The notes below the pieces were generated by a model. It saw nothing but the letters and a program-made list of their open reading frames with translations, was not told the DNA's origin and searched no databases. 64,000 nt of DNA from Dipteronia dyeriana (Eukaryota; Streptophyta; Magnoliopsida; Sapindales; Sapindaceae): NCBI GenBank assembly GCA_032871835.1, contig CM065297.1:91657052-91721051 (forward strand), written 5' to 3'. The first letter of the stretch is position 1, and every line of letters begins with the position of its first letter. Positions 43,080 to 54,999 of the stretch are shown here, in pieces. Both the position numbers and the translations under genes were made by a program.

Positions 43080-44390
43080 TCAGTGGATAAACTAGAAGAG
43101 ATTTCTGTCCGAATGGACGATCCCTCGAAGGTCATCAGAATCGGATCCGACCTTCAAACCCATCAAATAAAAAAGTCGGCACTTTAACACTGAAAGAAAT
43201 GTGGTAGTCTAGAAAGAAGTGGACCAATTGACCCAGACAGGCTTCATCAAAGAGGCACGTTAACCTGAATGGATCGCCAATGTGGTCATGGTCACGGTCA
43301 CGAAGGCAAATGGGAAGTGGCGCATGTGCATCGATTATACTGACCTCAACCGGGCATGCCAGAAAGATAGTTTTCCTCTACCAAAAATTGATCAGTTAGT
43401 TGACTCCACCTCCGGAAATAAGCTCTTGAGCTTTATGGATGCATTTTCAGGATACAATCAAATTATGATGCACCCCACTGACCAAGAAAAGACCATTTTT
43501 ATCACCGGACGAGGTCTGTATTGCTACGAATTGATACCTTTTGGGCTTAAAAACACAGGAGTTAAGTACCAACGGTTGGTCAACCGGCTGTTCAAGCCCA
43601 AAATTGGAAGATCAATGGAGGTTTACCTTGATGATATGATCACCAAGTCATCAACTTTCGAAGGGCATATGGACAACTGCTGCAGAACCTTCATGATCTT
43701 AAGGAGGAACCAAATGAGATTGAACCCCTCCAAATGCACCTTAGGGGTGACTGCGGGGATGTTTTTGGGTTGCATGGTCCATGAAAGGGGCATAAAGGTG
43801 AACCCAAAAAAGATTAAGGCCATCCTGGATTTGGATTCTCCCACGTCACTTAAACAGGTTTAAGTCTTGACCTGGCAGGTAGCAACGCTCAATAGGTTCA
43901 TTTCTCGGTCAACCAACAAGTGTCTCCAATTCTTCAAAGCTATTAAGTAGGGAAAAAACATGAAATAAGACAAGGAGAGTGAAGAAGCTTTTCAAGCCCT
44001 GAAAAAATACCTGTCAAGCCCTCCACTACTGGTTAAACCAAGCCCTGGAGAAGAGCTACAAATTTACTTGGCCGTTTCAGAAACTGCAGTAAGCGGGGCT
44101 TTGGTCAAGGAATGTGGAGATAGGGTCCAGCGGCCTATCTACTATGTGAGTCATGCTCTAACCAAGCACGAGAAGAACTATACCCTTTTAGAGAAGCTCA
44201 TTTATGCCTTGGTAACCTCGTCAAGGAAGCTCCGTTCCTACTTCCAAGCTCATTCGATAGCAGTAGTGACAGATCAACCCCTCCGTCAGTTTTTACAACG
44301 GTTGGATGTTTCTAGAAGGCTGGTTTTGTGGGCCTTGGAGCTCACCCAGTTTGATTTATGGTATAAGCATAGGACCGCAATTAAAGCCTA
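43080..44390 (+). pseudogene. T1-2 reverse transcriptase and first RNase H
   Basis: The RT core is open from 43282 to 43863 with WRMCIDYTDLN, SFMDAFSGYNQI, the IPFGLKN segment and the catalytic VYLDDM. The RNase H follows at 44068-44391 with ETAVSGALVKE, PIYYVSHALT and VTDQPLRQFL. Relative to T1-1, 131 bp are deleted at 43143-43145, across the RT lead-in, at a GGA microhomology. Stops lie between 43150 and 43265, at 43861-43863, near 43949 and near 43967. Confidence 0.9.
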
Positions 44391-44935
44391 GGCTCTAGCA
44401 GACTTTGTAGCAGAGCTCTCAATGCCCCCTGGCCAAGTGACCTCCGCAGCAACATACATAGCCCCTAAGAAGATTCCAGAATCAGGCAGCTGGCCAGAGG
44501 GTTGCAAGTCATGGATCCTCTACACTAATGGAGCTTCCGGGCATGCTGGGGTAGGATCGGGCATAATTCTAATCGATCCAGAAGGAACTGAGTGCTGTAA
44601 CTACTTCAGATTTGAATTTAAAGCCACTAACAATGAGGCAGAGTATGAAGCCCTTTTTGCCGGAATAAGGAAAGCCGCAGAGCTCGGGTGTTGATTACCT
44701 GTAGGTTAGAAGTGACTCATTGTTCATAGTCAACCAAGTCTCTAGGGATTATCAGGCAAAAAGGGATAACATGATCGCCTACCTGAAGCTAGTTCAATAG
44801 CTTATGAGCAAATTTAAAGGTTTCAGGATTGAGCAGGTACCACGAAAACAGAATCATCTGGTTGATGTCCTAGCCAAGATAGCTGCAAATTGTGGCCAGA
44901 CCTTACCCTAGGGAGTCCCTCTTTAAGTGATTCCC
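44390..44935 (+). pseudogene. T1-2 second RNase H-like domain
   Basis: The first strand WILYTNGASGH has Asn for the catalytic Asp. RFEFKATNNEAEYEAL and the YVQVKSDS-like segment follow, the latter broken by a frameshift near 44690 and stops near 44800 and 44910. It is the counterpart of 2475-2975 and of 60917-61453 in T2. Confidence 0.75.
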
Positions 44936-44939
44936 TTAC

Positions 44940-45510
44940 CTAGCACAGTGGCAGATAATGAGATTTATACCCTGGATCGGGAACCATGCTGGATGAACCT
45001 GATAGTGGACAATCTATAAGAAGGGAGACTTCCCGGGGAGCCTGACCAAGATAGGAAAGTAAAGAGGCTATCAGTATGGTATTGCTTGGTGGATGGGTAC
45101 TTATACATGAGGGGCAGATCCCTTCCTTTGATTCGATGTTTACACCCTGAGAAAGCCAAATGGGTAATGAAAGAGGTTTACTCAAAGGAATGCGGTAACC
45201 ATATTAATGGGGAGGCACTGGCATATCAGGTACTCCACATGGGGTACTACTGGCCAACCATCTATCAAGATGCAAAGATCTTGGTACAATCATGCGAAGC
45301 TTGTCAGAAGACTGTAAACATGAGTCATCTACCGCTAGAGCGATTATTATCCCTTAGCTTACCATACCCCTTTGCCATATGGGGAGTCGACTTGATCAGA
45401 CCACTCCCAACTGCTTCTTGTCAAGCCAAGCATGTTATAGTGGCAATTGACTACTTCACAAGATAGGTTGAAGCTGGACTATTCTCCCAGATATCGAAAG
45501 AAAATACAAC
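44940..45510 (+). pseudogene. T1-2 integrase, N-terminal part
   Basis: The HHCC zinc region is present (KEVYSKECGNH, SCEACQKT), then WGVDLIRPLP and AIDYFTR with a TAG at 45464-45466. The frame breaks at 45510, well before the second catalytic Asp. The sequence after ENTT turns into the LTR fragment. Confidence 0.85.
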
Positions 45511-47653
45511 TTGGATATTGAACTTGGATTTATTCTTAAATCATTCTTGATTGAGTTCCGGTCATTTCGGTTACTCATACTATTGATTTCAAGTTCTAAG
45601 TAAAAAAATACTACACTTTCAACTCATGGTTCATACATTGTCTTCGTCTTCGTATATCGAGTCGAATTATTATTTTCTGGGTTGAGTATCTTATATGTGC
45701 ATATCTGTGTGAGAGTTACAATTTGTAATCTGCAAACGGATTCGAATTCCAAATTCGGAGGCCGGAGAACGGTCGAAGAACGAGAGAGAAGCGCGAGGGG
45801 AATGCACCATGACCAAAAGGCCATGAAGGTGTGCATGCCCGAGATGGCGCGTGGCCATCTCAGCCACACAACCTTGCTGCCCCGAGATGCCCACATGCCA
45901 TCTCAGGGGAGCAATAACAAAGAGGGCAAAATAGTCTTTCTTGCTGTCTTCTTTCCCACTCTTTTATAAACTCTTTCCCTCTCACATTTCATTCTAAGAA
46001 GAAATTTAAAACAAGTGTGCAGAAATTTTCTCTCTAAATTTTCTCACCTTCCAAACACCATAACTTCTTCATTTGAACTCCGATTTGAGTGATTCAAAGT
46101 TACGAGTGTTCATATATTCATCCTCCATCTTTTCTTTGAAGGTTTTAGTAAGTTTTACTGCTGTATTTGGTGTCTAATCATACAAAAATGGGACTGCACC
46201 TAAATCAACTAAGGTATTGATTTTCTCTCAAAGTTTTCTTTTAAAACTTTGTCAATTGCCTTGGGTTTTCTTCTTCAACATATATTTGTATATTGTAAGT
46301 GTTTTGATTTGATTTTTGAACTCTTTCAAAGCTAGGTTGAGTTTCAATTGAAATCATACATGTTGAGTTAGGTTTTGATTTTGCCTATGTTATCACATGT
46401 TTGGGATTGTATTGTGCTAGCTTTGATTCTAGGACTATTTGATGATCTTTGATTGATTGATTTTGAGAAAAATAGTTCCTCACATGTATTAGGCTCTCTT
46501 GGCCGAATTTCTCACATAATACATGTGCTTATGTTCTTTTAAGCTATTCTTGTGTTTTGATGAATCTATGATTAGGAATATGCTCTAGAACTTTAGCTTA
46601 AATCTAATTGACTTTGTCATATGATTTTAGCATGTTTTTGGTTTGTGTGATTTAAACTTGATCTTGTGATTTATTGAACATATCTTGTGATTCAAGTTTA
46701 GATCTATGTATGTATCTAGGTTGTGATTAATATTGAACATATCTTACATAATCTAGATTGATTACACATGCATGATAAACTAGACTATATGTGATTTGTG
46801 CATTCATGCTCATGTCTAGTATTTTCCATAGGATGTGTTGATATAACATTCTATGTTGTGTGTTTGTTTGCGTTTTGCATTCATGATCACCTAGATGCCT
46901 TGTGAGAAGGAAGTCTTGACAATAGGTGCAAGACCTTTGGTGTTGAGCAAGAAGTCTTGGCAAGAGGTGTGAAGCCTTGGATTGCCGAGCAAGGAAGTCT
47001 TGGCTAGGGTCGGGAGGATCCGGATAGTCGAGCAAGAAGTCTTGCCTAGAGTTGGGAGAACTCGGATAGGTGAGCAAGAAAGTCTTGACTAGAGTCATGA
47101 GGACTTAGTTGAGCAAGAAGTCTTGCCTTAGGTCGTGAGGATCCGGAAAAGGTGAGCAAGGAAGTCTTGACAAAAGGTGTGAAGCCTCGGATTGTTGAGC
47201 ATAGGGCAGCAACTTCTAGAGTAGGATAGGAGGGTAGTTTCTTGGTGAATAGGTCACTTGAGAGATTGTACTTGTCTTATCTGATAGTGGATTTTGTTTG
47301 CCGGTGGCTGCTAGCCCGTGGGTGTTTCCTCTTCGGAGGTTTACCACGTTATATCTTGTGTCAACTTTTCTCTATCTCTATCTCTCTAATATTTGTATTG
47401 TGGATAGAACTCTTTATATATATTGACTTCCTTTCTATAATATAGATTGTGTATGTGTTACAATTACTTATTTGTATCACACTTTACTTGTGTTTATATA
47501 TTGATTAATTGTCCTTAATTAATATATATATTGTGATACAAGCAATCTAGAGGGACAAACTTTTGTTTGTTTCTAACGGAGACGAAAAAGGTGTCTAACC
47601 TATTCACCCCTTTCTAGGTTTGCTTTGAGCATTTAACAGTGATTGTATTTTCA
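45511..47653 (+). repeat. Sirevirus-like copia LTR, solo or truncated
   Basis: Homologous to the LTRs at 51226-53368 and 57431-59599 from about their base 450 onward (GGTCATTTCGGTTACTCATA shared). It keeps the GC-rich palindromic block (45820-45910) and an expanded AAGTCTTG tandem region (46900-47200). It ends in TTTTCA. ACAAC lies on both sides (45506-45510, 47654-47658), possibly a target duplication although the first bases are TT, not TG. Frames inside are not genes. Confidence 0.8.
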
Positions 47654-47659
47654 ACAACC

Positions 47660-48567
47660 TGACATTAATATTAAAAAATAAATTAAATAATTTTATTTAT
47701 TATTATATTTATTATTGTTATATGTATACTTTTATCGAGTGTACACGTCACTGACAAGGTAGATAGTCCTTTAAAAAATTGCCAAGTAGATATCCGAATA
47801 GGCATCCAGAAAACACCCTTCAAGACATCACTAAGGAATGGAAACCTGAGTAAGTGTGAACACAAGTATTCAGCAAGTCATGACCTGCTCGGGACCAAAT
47901 GACATCATATTCTACTATGGACAAATACAAGAAACCCGAATACAGAAATCCTGTTCATGATTCGCACGTGAGTGAACCAAAAGTCATGATCAAATACGTA
48001 ACACATCCATATCAAGAAGAATTTCTAGAAAAATAAAACACTGAATAGGAAATAGGTTCCAAATCAGACAACAACTTTACTTTTTCGAGAAGACTACCCA
48101 TTTATAAGGAAATAAATCCTAAATGTACTAAATCACCAGAGTCACATTCAATCTCCACACGATCTTCATAACAGGAAAGAAGATTAAGACAACTCCAACA
48201 AGCAAACAATTATAATTATAAACAAATTCATTCATTACTTGTTGTACAAGGATTAGGGTTCTATGTATATGTAAATAGACCCATAATCTCGTCATCAGAG
48301 AGAGGATATAGAAAAAGTAGTACATAAAAAATCACTAGAAGAGAGGAAAAAAAGATTGAGTGGTGTAATTCTTTATTTCAATAGTGGATTTTGGCTTGGT
48401 TGTTTATCCAACCACCCGTGGACGTTTCTCTGATCACCTGAGTTTTACCATATAAATTCGTGTCTTATTAATTTAGAACCGCATTTTCTTTCTCTTTCTC
48501 TTTGACAGGTCATAAACAAAATCCAATATTGTTGGCTTTCTCATCCATCGTGAAATCAGCGTCAACA
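47660..48567 (+). repeat. Probable T2 5' LTR
   Basis: It starts TGACATTAATATT and ends GCGTCAACA, about 908 bp, followed by ATTGGCGATAGAAGGAGAG, which resembles a degenerate TGGCG-type primer site (48570-48586). The 3' LTR is outside the window, so the left border is not proven. Confidence 0.5.
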
Positions 48568-48614
48568 ATTGGCGATAGAAGGAGAGGGCTTGAACCTTCG
48601 ATCTGATATAAGTG

Positions 48615-50330
48615 ATGGCTAGAAACAGAAAGAGAAACAGAAACAGTTCTGGGGATATCCTAAAATCTCAAGATAATGTTCATATAAGCGAGAGTTCATG
48701 AGACCCCGCAACAACCACCGAGAATCAACAACCAACAATTCCCTCCAACCAGTGATGACATAGCACGTCATTTTCGCGAGGCACTACAACATCTATTGAC
48801 AGACGCGGTAAGAGAAGAAGTAGATCTATTGACTGCGGATGAGGCTCATCCACCAAACCTTCCACCTACAAGGCTCCGTTCAGTTATAGTTGAGTCGAAA
48901 CCAGATGCTTCAGTAGCTGTTAGGAACTCGGATCAAAACAATCAATTTGGGGATAAAACACGCAACCAGGACAAGGATCGTGAAACACCCAAAGAACAAC
49001 CACCCTAAAGGCGGAGTCACGGTCAGGTGGATTGAGACAGACACCTAAAATATGACCGGTGCAGGGATCGGTCATCGTCATCAGAAGATAGCGATTGCCA
49101 CCATCACAAGTGTTGTCATGGAACCATACACCTGTAAGGTTTAGCTCACGAGACTCGGGTACAGGATGAAGATGATCTGGAAACAGGTATGGCGATTACC
49201 CGACGGTTTAACCATCATGGATAACCGGTGGGAGATAGAGATGTTATGATTCAGAGCCTGACCCGAGAAGTCAAAAACAACAGGCATCAAATGGACGCGT
49301 TGGTTAGGCGATATGGATATAACGATTTGTCTGATGATGATACTGACAGTCCTTTTACTAGGGGAATCCTGCGAACCCCTTTCCCAGAAAGGTTCAGGAT
49401 GCCACACGTGGAACAATTCAAGAAAGATACATATCCTAAGGAACACGTTAGACGGTATAAAAGCGCTATGGCTCAGTAGGCACACAGCGACCCTTTGCTA
49501 TGTCTCAATTTTCCATAAACTTTGGGAGACACGGGCTTGAGATGGTTCGGAAGATTGCCCCTGGTAAGCATTGAGAGTTTCGGTGAGTTGAGCAGAAGTT
49601 TCTCAAGATAATTTCTGGGCAATATGCACAGGAAAAAGCCAGTGGCTTACCTTTCTCAGTTGAAACAAGGGAATGACGAGTCGTTGAAAAAATACCTGGG
49701 GAGATTTGGTCAGGCAGTCTCAAAAATTGGCAGTGCAAATGAAGAATCAATGATTGTTGCATTCATAAACAACCTGCAGAATGGACGGCTGTCTTTTGAC
49801 TTAAGAAGGGCTCGTCTAACTAGATATGCAGATATGATAGATATGGCTGGAGGATATGCATTAGCCGAGGAAGAGGAGTTAGAAACAGGAGGTTGCTACA
49901 TGCATGGTGGAAGGCCCAAACAAAAAAATGTCGAGTCGAAGGCATAGAGCCACAAAGGAAAACAAAAAGGAAACAATAAAGAAAGTAGCAAGGATGGGGA
50001 AAGTGAGTGTAATGTTGACCAGACCATGGAGAAGTTTTGAGAAAAATACACAAACTACACCCCTCTTCGAAAAAAACAGGAAGAAATCCTGGCAATATTA
50101 GAAGAAAATAATCTAGTAAATGAGCCCCATCGATAATCTCAATTTACTTGACGAGACACGACAAATACTGCAGATTCCATAAGGAAACCGGTCATGAGAC
50201 CTCCAAATGTTACCAACTTAGAGACTATATTGAGACCCTCATTCGGGAAAGACACCTCCAAGATATAATCCTGAAGAAAGATGAGAAGTCATAAATAAAA
50301 AGAGAGACCAAGGTTGATCATAATTCGAGT
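48615..50330 (+). pseudogene. T2 gag
   Basis: ATG at 48615 (MARNRKRNRNSSG). The middle part has PFTRGILRTPFPERFRMPHVE (only the P.RF.MP core is conserved) and HRKKPVAYLSQLKQGNDESL, then YLGRFGQAV and FINNLQNGR, a Retrotrans_gag pattern. The tail is Lys-rich with a knuckle-like CRFHKETGHETSKC stretch near 50170-50210. Several stops and shifts occur (near 49008, 49479, 49947). Confidence 0.8.
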
Positions 50331-50479
50331 CGGAACAAAGAGGCCAGTCCCGAGGTGAATGAGGTAATATAAACTATCTTCGGAGAACCATCGATTGGAA
50401 GAAGTAACCGGGAGCAAACTCAGAAAATCCGAGAAGCGGTAGAGGCAAGGCAAAATTTTGATGTCAACTCCATCAAACC

Positions 50480-50925
50480 AGACCCGAAAAAAATAAATGA
50501 AGGATAGGACCCGATAATATTTACAAAGGCCGATTCATATGGGGTTGATGTTGGACCAAATGACACCCTCGTCATAAGTGCCCGAATTGGCCATATGGAA
50601 GTCAGGAGAATTTTAATAGACAATGGCAGTTCGGTCGATATTCTCAATGTGGCTATCTACGATCAATTCAGGTTGGACTGAAAAGACTTGCAACCTTTCC
50701 ATACCCCCCTCAAAGGATTCGGGGGAGTCAAGGTCAGGTCCTTCGGGACAGCGAAGCTGCCCATGAAAATTGGAGTAGCACCTTGCCAGAGAACGGTATA
50801 ACTCGACTTTGTAGTGGTAGACCTGGACAACTGGCCCTATAATGCATTGTTAGGTTGACCATTTTTGAACAAAACTAAGGCAGTAACAACTACTTATGCT
50901 CTAATGATCAATTTTCCAACTGAAC
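50480..50925 (+). pseudogene. T2 aspartic protease region
   Basis: The active-site region reads ILIDNGSSVDIL (near 50610-50645), the Asp-Asn-Gly form seen in many Tat elements. PFHTPLKGFGG and the FVVVDLDNWPYNALLG segment follow. Stops near 50508, 50681, 50801 and 50859 break the frame. Confidence 0.75.
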
Positions 50926-50959
50926 GAGGGGTAAGAGTAGTCAAGGGGTCTCAGGAGAT

Positions 50960-51225
50960 GGCCAGAAGAGCTAACCTCTCGGTTTACAAAGACAAGGACA
51001 ATAGTGAGCAAGTGTGCACCATAACATGATTAGATCAGATCAGATCGAGCAAGAATCATTGTTGTTTCAGTTCGATCCAAGGGAAGAGCTAAAGGTGTCT
51101 AAAGGTGAACCAATAGAGGAAATAGCCATAAAAGAAGAAGAACAAGACAAGAAGATCAAAATCGAGGCTAATTTAGAAAAAACGGTTAAACAAAACCTTA
51201 TTAATCTACTTAGGAAATACAAAGA
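50960..51225 (+). pseudogene. T2 pol, stretch before RT, cut by the copia insertion
   Basis: Glu/Lys-rich linker (EPIEEIAIKEEEQDKK) leading to NLINLLRKYKD, the segment that normally runs into the FAWSH motif of gypsy RT. The rest of that motif is found at 59605 onward, after the copia element. AAAGA at 51221-51225 is the left target duplication. Confidence 0.85.
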
Positions 51226-53368
51226 TGTTAGGTTTTAGATTTATGTTGGCTTGATTCCATAACAAAACTTCATTACTTTGTAATGCTTAGTTGCTTAAGT
51301 GGTTCAAGATGATAAGAGCTTCGAGGAAGAAAAGCAACTTCTTATGATGCAAAGTTTGTCTTCAAGAGGATTGGTACTGTTCTTGGATGCTAAAATATCG
51401 AGATTTTTCTTCCTCTTGCAAGGCATAAGCGCACACACACAGAATTCATTCATATGTGTCCCTGCTTAGTTGTGTGTCATTAAATGCGCACACACACAAT
51501 TCATATATTTGTGTCTCTACATCATAGCACATCATTTGGTATAAATCATTCACACACTTGAAGTTGAATGCTCATGCATTGGTATGGAAGTAACATGTTT
51601 TGGAAAATTCATGATTGGAGACTGTCTCTAGCATTCTTGTGTTAAATGCATTTGTTTGTTTATATGTTTGTATAACATGGATCTTGAACTTGGTTTTAGT
51701 CTTAGATTGTTCATGATTGAGTTTCGGTCATTTCGGTTACTCATACTATTGATTTCGAGTTCTAAGTCAAAAGATACTACACTTTAAACTCATGTTGCAT
51801 ACATTATCTTTATCTTCATATATCGAGTCGAATTCTTATTTTCTAGGTTGAGTATATTATATTTCCATGTCCTTGAGGGAGTCCCAGTTTGTAATCTTCA
51901 AAAAAATTCAAATTCGGAGTTCGGAGGCCAAAGAACGGTTGAAGAGCGCGAGAGGAGCGCAAAGGAAGAGGTGCGATGGCACAAGCCATCACTTGGCACC
52001 TTCCCGAGATGGTGCGTGGCCATCTCGACCCCAAAGCCTTGCTGCCCTGAGATGCCCACGTGCCATCTCTGGGAGGCACTAAGGCATGAGGGTAAAATGG
52101 ACTTTTGGTTGTTCTCTCTTTAAAACCTCACCTTCCCTCTCATTCATTAGAAGTTGAGAAAAACGAAATTGAAGAACTAGTGCAGAATTTTTCTCTCAAC
52201 ATTTTGATTTTTTTGTTTTTGTGATAACTTCTTCATTTCTACTCCGAATCACTTGATTCAAAAACCGATTTCGAGTGTCTTGAAGTGTTCTACGGATTTC
52301 TAGATGTTTCGTAGTAATCAGATCTTCAGTTCGTGATTTTCATCCTTGTTGGTAAAATCATCTTCTTCTTAGTTTTCTTCTTAGATCTTCTTATTGATTG
52401 ATGTCATTTGATTAAGAAACATGACTAGGATGATTTTGATTTCAATTTGTGGTTTTTTGAATTGATTTTCGAGTTTAGCTAGATTTGTGATAAATTGAAT
52501 GATTTGTGCTAAACATGATAAACATGAAATAACTTCTAGAAATCTTTTGCTCTTATGCTTGATTGACTATTTCTAGATCTAATTTCATTTTCTAAGAACT
52601 AGGTTGTGTTTCAATTGGTGTCTATATCTTCATATCTATGTTCTTAGTTGATAACATGCTTCGGTTGTCTAGATACATTTGTGATTGCTCTTTGAAAGTA
52701 TAATCTAGCTATCTAGTTCCATGTCCATAGAATTTGTTGATCATCATTTTCTATGTTGAGTTCTTGTTTGCGTTTTGCATTCATGATCACTTAAATACCT
52801 TGTAAAGAGGTAGGAAGCCTCATATCTTAGAGTGATTCTTTGATTTGAGCAATTGGAAGTCGGGGAGGATTTGGATAGCTAAGCAAGTGGAAGTCTCGAC
52901 AAGAGGTGTGAGACCTCGGATTGTTGAGCAAGGAAGTCTCAACTAGAGTCGGAAGGACTCTGATAGTTAACCAAGTAGTCTTGCCTAGGGTCGGGAGGAT
53001 CCGGATAGGTGAGCAAGGAATCTTCCTAGAGACAGAAGGTCTTGGATAGGAAGTCGGCTTAGTAGATCACTAGGTTCAATGGTAGAGTAAGAGTGATGGC
53101 TTGGAGAGCATGTGTTGATTTCTTGAGTGTGTAACTCTTATTTGAAATAGTGGATTTGCTTTCGCCGGTGATTGTGGTATCAACCCGTGGATGTTTCCTC
53201 TTCGAAGGTTTACCACGTAAATATTGTGTGAAATTGTTTGCAATTTTCATTAAGCATTATTAAAATTGCATTGTTTTTAAATGAAGACAAAAATTGGAGC
53301 ATATACCTATTCACCCCCCCCCCCCCCCTCTACATATATTTACACTATAAAGATAAAGGGAAATTTCA
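51226..53368 (+). repeat. 5' LTR of the Sirevirus-like element
   Basis: It starts TGTTAGGTTTTAG and ends in AAATTTCA. It contains short palindromes at about 51975-52075, a tandem AAGTC-type minisatellite at 52850-53040 and a run of 15 C at 53314-53328. Near-identical to 57431-59599. Confidence 0.95.
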
Positions 53369-53370
53369 AT

Positions 53371-53382
53371 TGGTATCAGAGC
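53371..53382 (+). other. Primer-binding site of the Sirevirus-like element
   Basis: TGGTATCAGAGC two bases after the LTR, complementary to initiator-Met tRNA. Confidence 0.9.
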
Positions 53383-53418
53383 AGGTGTCTAAGCGCACTT
53401 AGATAGATCTTCTTTGTA

Positions 53419-54066
53419 GTGTTTGTTATCTTCTTTTGTTTCATCATGATTAAAGAAATGTATTATTTTGTGGCTTCTCTTGTTGAAGGTGGGTCTATTG
53501 ACTTAGATGATCAAAAGATCAAAGATCTTATTCAAGAAAATGAAAGGATCTCTAATATCAATAAGTCTCTCACTAAGAAGTTAGAAAATCATGATTGTAG
53601 CTCAAAATGTGTTATTGATCTTAATGACAAAATTCTTAATCTTGAGAAAAACTTGATTGATAGCAATGATAGATTAAGTATTTTGAAGCATGAAATTGAG
53701 GAAAGAGATGAATCTCTTGTTCGTGCTAGGAAAATTGAAAATGTACTTAAAGCAAAACTTAATGAGCATGACAATCAAGAGAAAGTGCTCAATGACAAAC
53801 TTAATGAGGCTAAAGAGATGATTAACAAGATGTTATTTAGCTCTAATAAAGTGAAAGCTCTCATTAAGGTTGGAAAGTCTTCAAGCGACAAAAGAGGTTT
53901 AGGATATGTTAATGAAAAACCAACTCCTTCATCTAACAAATCTACTTTTGTCAAAGCTTGTAGCAATTTAATTGTAGGTACACTCTCTAACGGTAAAGCC
54001 ATGAATGCTACCAGAGGTGCCTCAACATCAACAATGAAGGTCAAGGAAAAGACTCAACAATGCTAA
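53419..54066 (+). pseudogene. Gag remnant with long coiled coil
   Basis: A frame of 215 codons. From about residue 35 to 145 it is a charged helix with regular Leu/Ile spacing (LTKKLENH, ILNLEKNLI, LSILKHEIEERDESL), the coiled coil of Sirevirus gag. The W-rich capsid (UBN2) domain that should precede it is missing: only 36 bp separate the primer site from this frame. The downstream zinc-knuckle part is in the next frame after a stop at 54064-54066. Confidence 0.8.
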
Positions 54067-54135
54067 AGACAAGTTACATCATCATCAAATGCAAAAGGCA
54101 AGACATCTAGTGTTGCACGCCAAAGAGGTAAAAAT

Positions 54136-54999
54136 GTGAGAAGGAAAAATGAGTTGAATGCTCAAGCAAGTGGTAAACTTCTCAAATTCATACCTATTTG
54201 TCATTATTGCAATATGGTAGGAAACATAAGACATGGATGTTATGAATACATTCATAAATGTAGAATTGCCAATGATTTGTATGATATGTCTTTGAATGGT
54301 CCTAGGCAATCATCCATATATGGATCTAGAATTAGACCTAAGAAGACCTTGGAAAAGCATGTTGAGAATAAATGTGTTGATGATTTGTTTGTTAAATCTT
54401 GTGTTGTGCCTCGTTCTACTATACATAAGAAAGTTGATAATGCTTTGTTTGATTTGTTTGAAAATGTGACTAATGAAGTCAATGTGCCTAAAAACAAGTC
54501 AAAGCATGTTATTAAAAGTAGGAATGAGAAACTTGTCAAGAAAGTTTGGATTAAGAAAAACACAACACAATGGTTGGTTGCACAATATGCTTTAAGAGCT
54601 AATTCATCCTATTGTTGGTACATAGATAGCGGTTGCTCTAGGAATATGACTGGTAACAAGGAATTCTTTAAGAATCTTGTTATGAATGATGGTGGATGGG
54701 TTACATTTGGCGATGGCACTAAAAAGCAAGTTCTAGGCAAGGGAACAATTTGTATCCCCAGATTGCCTAAACCTCGTGACACCTTGTATGTAGATGGTCT
54801 ACAAGCTAATCTAATAAGCATCACTCACTTGTGTGAAATTTTTAAAGAAGTTAGCTTTAACAAGGATGTGTGCACAATAATCGATAAAAAGGGCAAAATT
54901 ATTTTGAAAGTCAAAAGGTCGTCGGACAATTGCTATTGTTTAGAGGTTGATCCACTAACATGTAATATGGCACATGAGTGCAACAAGCTTGAATTATAG
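54136..54999 (+). pseudogene. Zinc-knuckle region and aspartic protease of the Sirevirus-like element
   Basis: A frame of 287 codons. The gag knuckle reads CHYCNMVGNIRHGC with Asn at the expected His. The protease follows with WYIDSGCSRNMTG (active Asp-Ser-Gly) and VTFGDGTKKQVLGKG, then LYVDGLQANLISI. The frame ends with TAG at 54997-54999, right before the integrase zinc domain. Confidence 0.9.

Larger units (their letters stand above)
39209..45510 (+). mobile_element. Gypsy Tat-type element T1-2, truncated in integrase
   Basis: It has a complete 5' LTR, primer-binding site, gag, protease, RT, RNase H, second RNase H-like domain and the start of integrase, then breaks at ACAAC (45506-45510). 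It has many stops but better-preserved protease and RT motifs than T1-1. The 5-bp left flank is AATAC; the right side is not within the window. Confidence 0.92.

Noticed and set aside
43623..43844. Minus-strand frame inside T1-2 RT
   Set aside because: Shadow of the RT frame, which has the catalytic motifs on the + strand.
51843..52123. Overlapping 78-91 codon frames on both strands, recurring at 45682-45969 and 58056-58346
   Set aside because: They sit on the GC-rich palindromic LTR block, which keeps all frames open; no start context or domain, and LTR homology explains the conservation.
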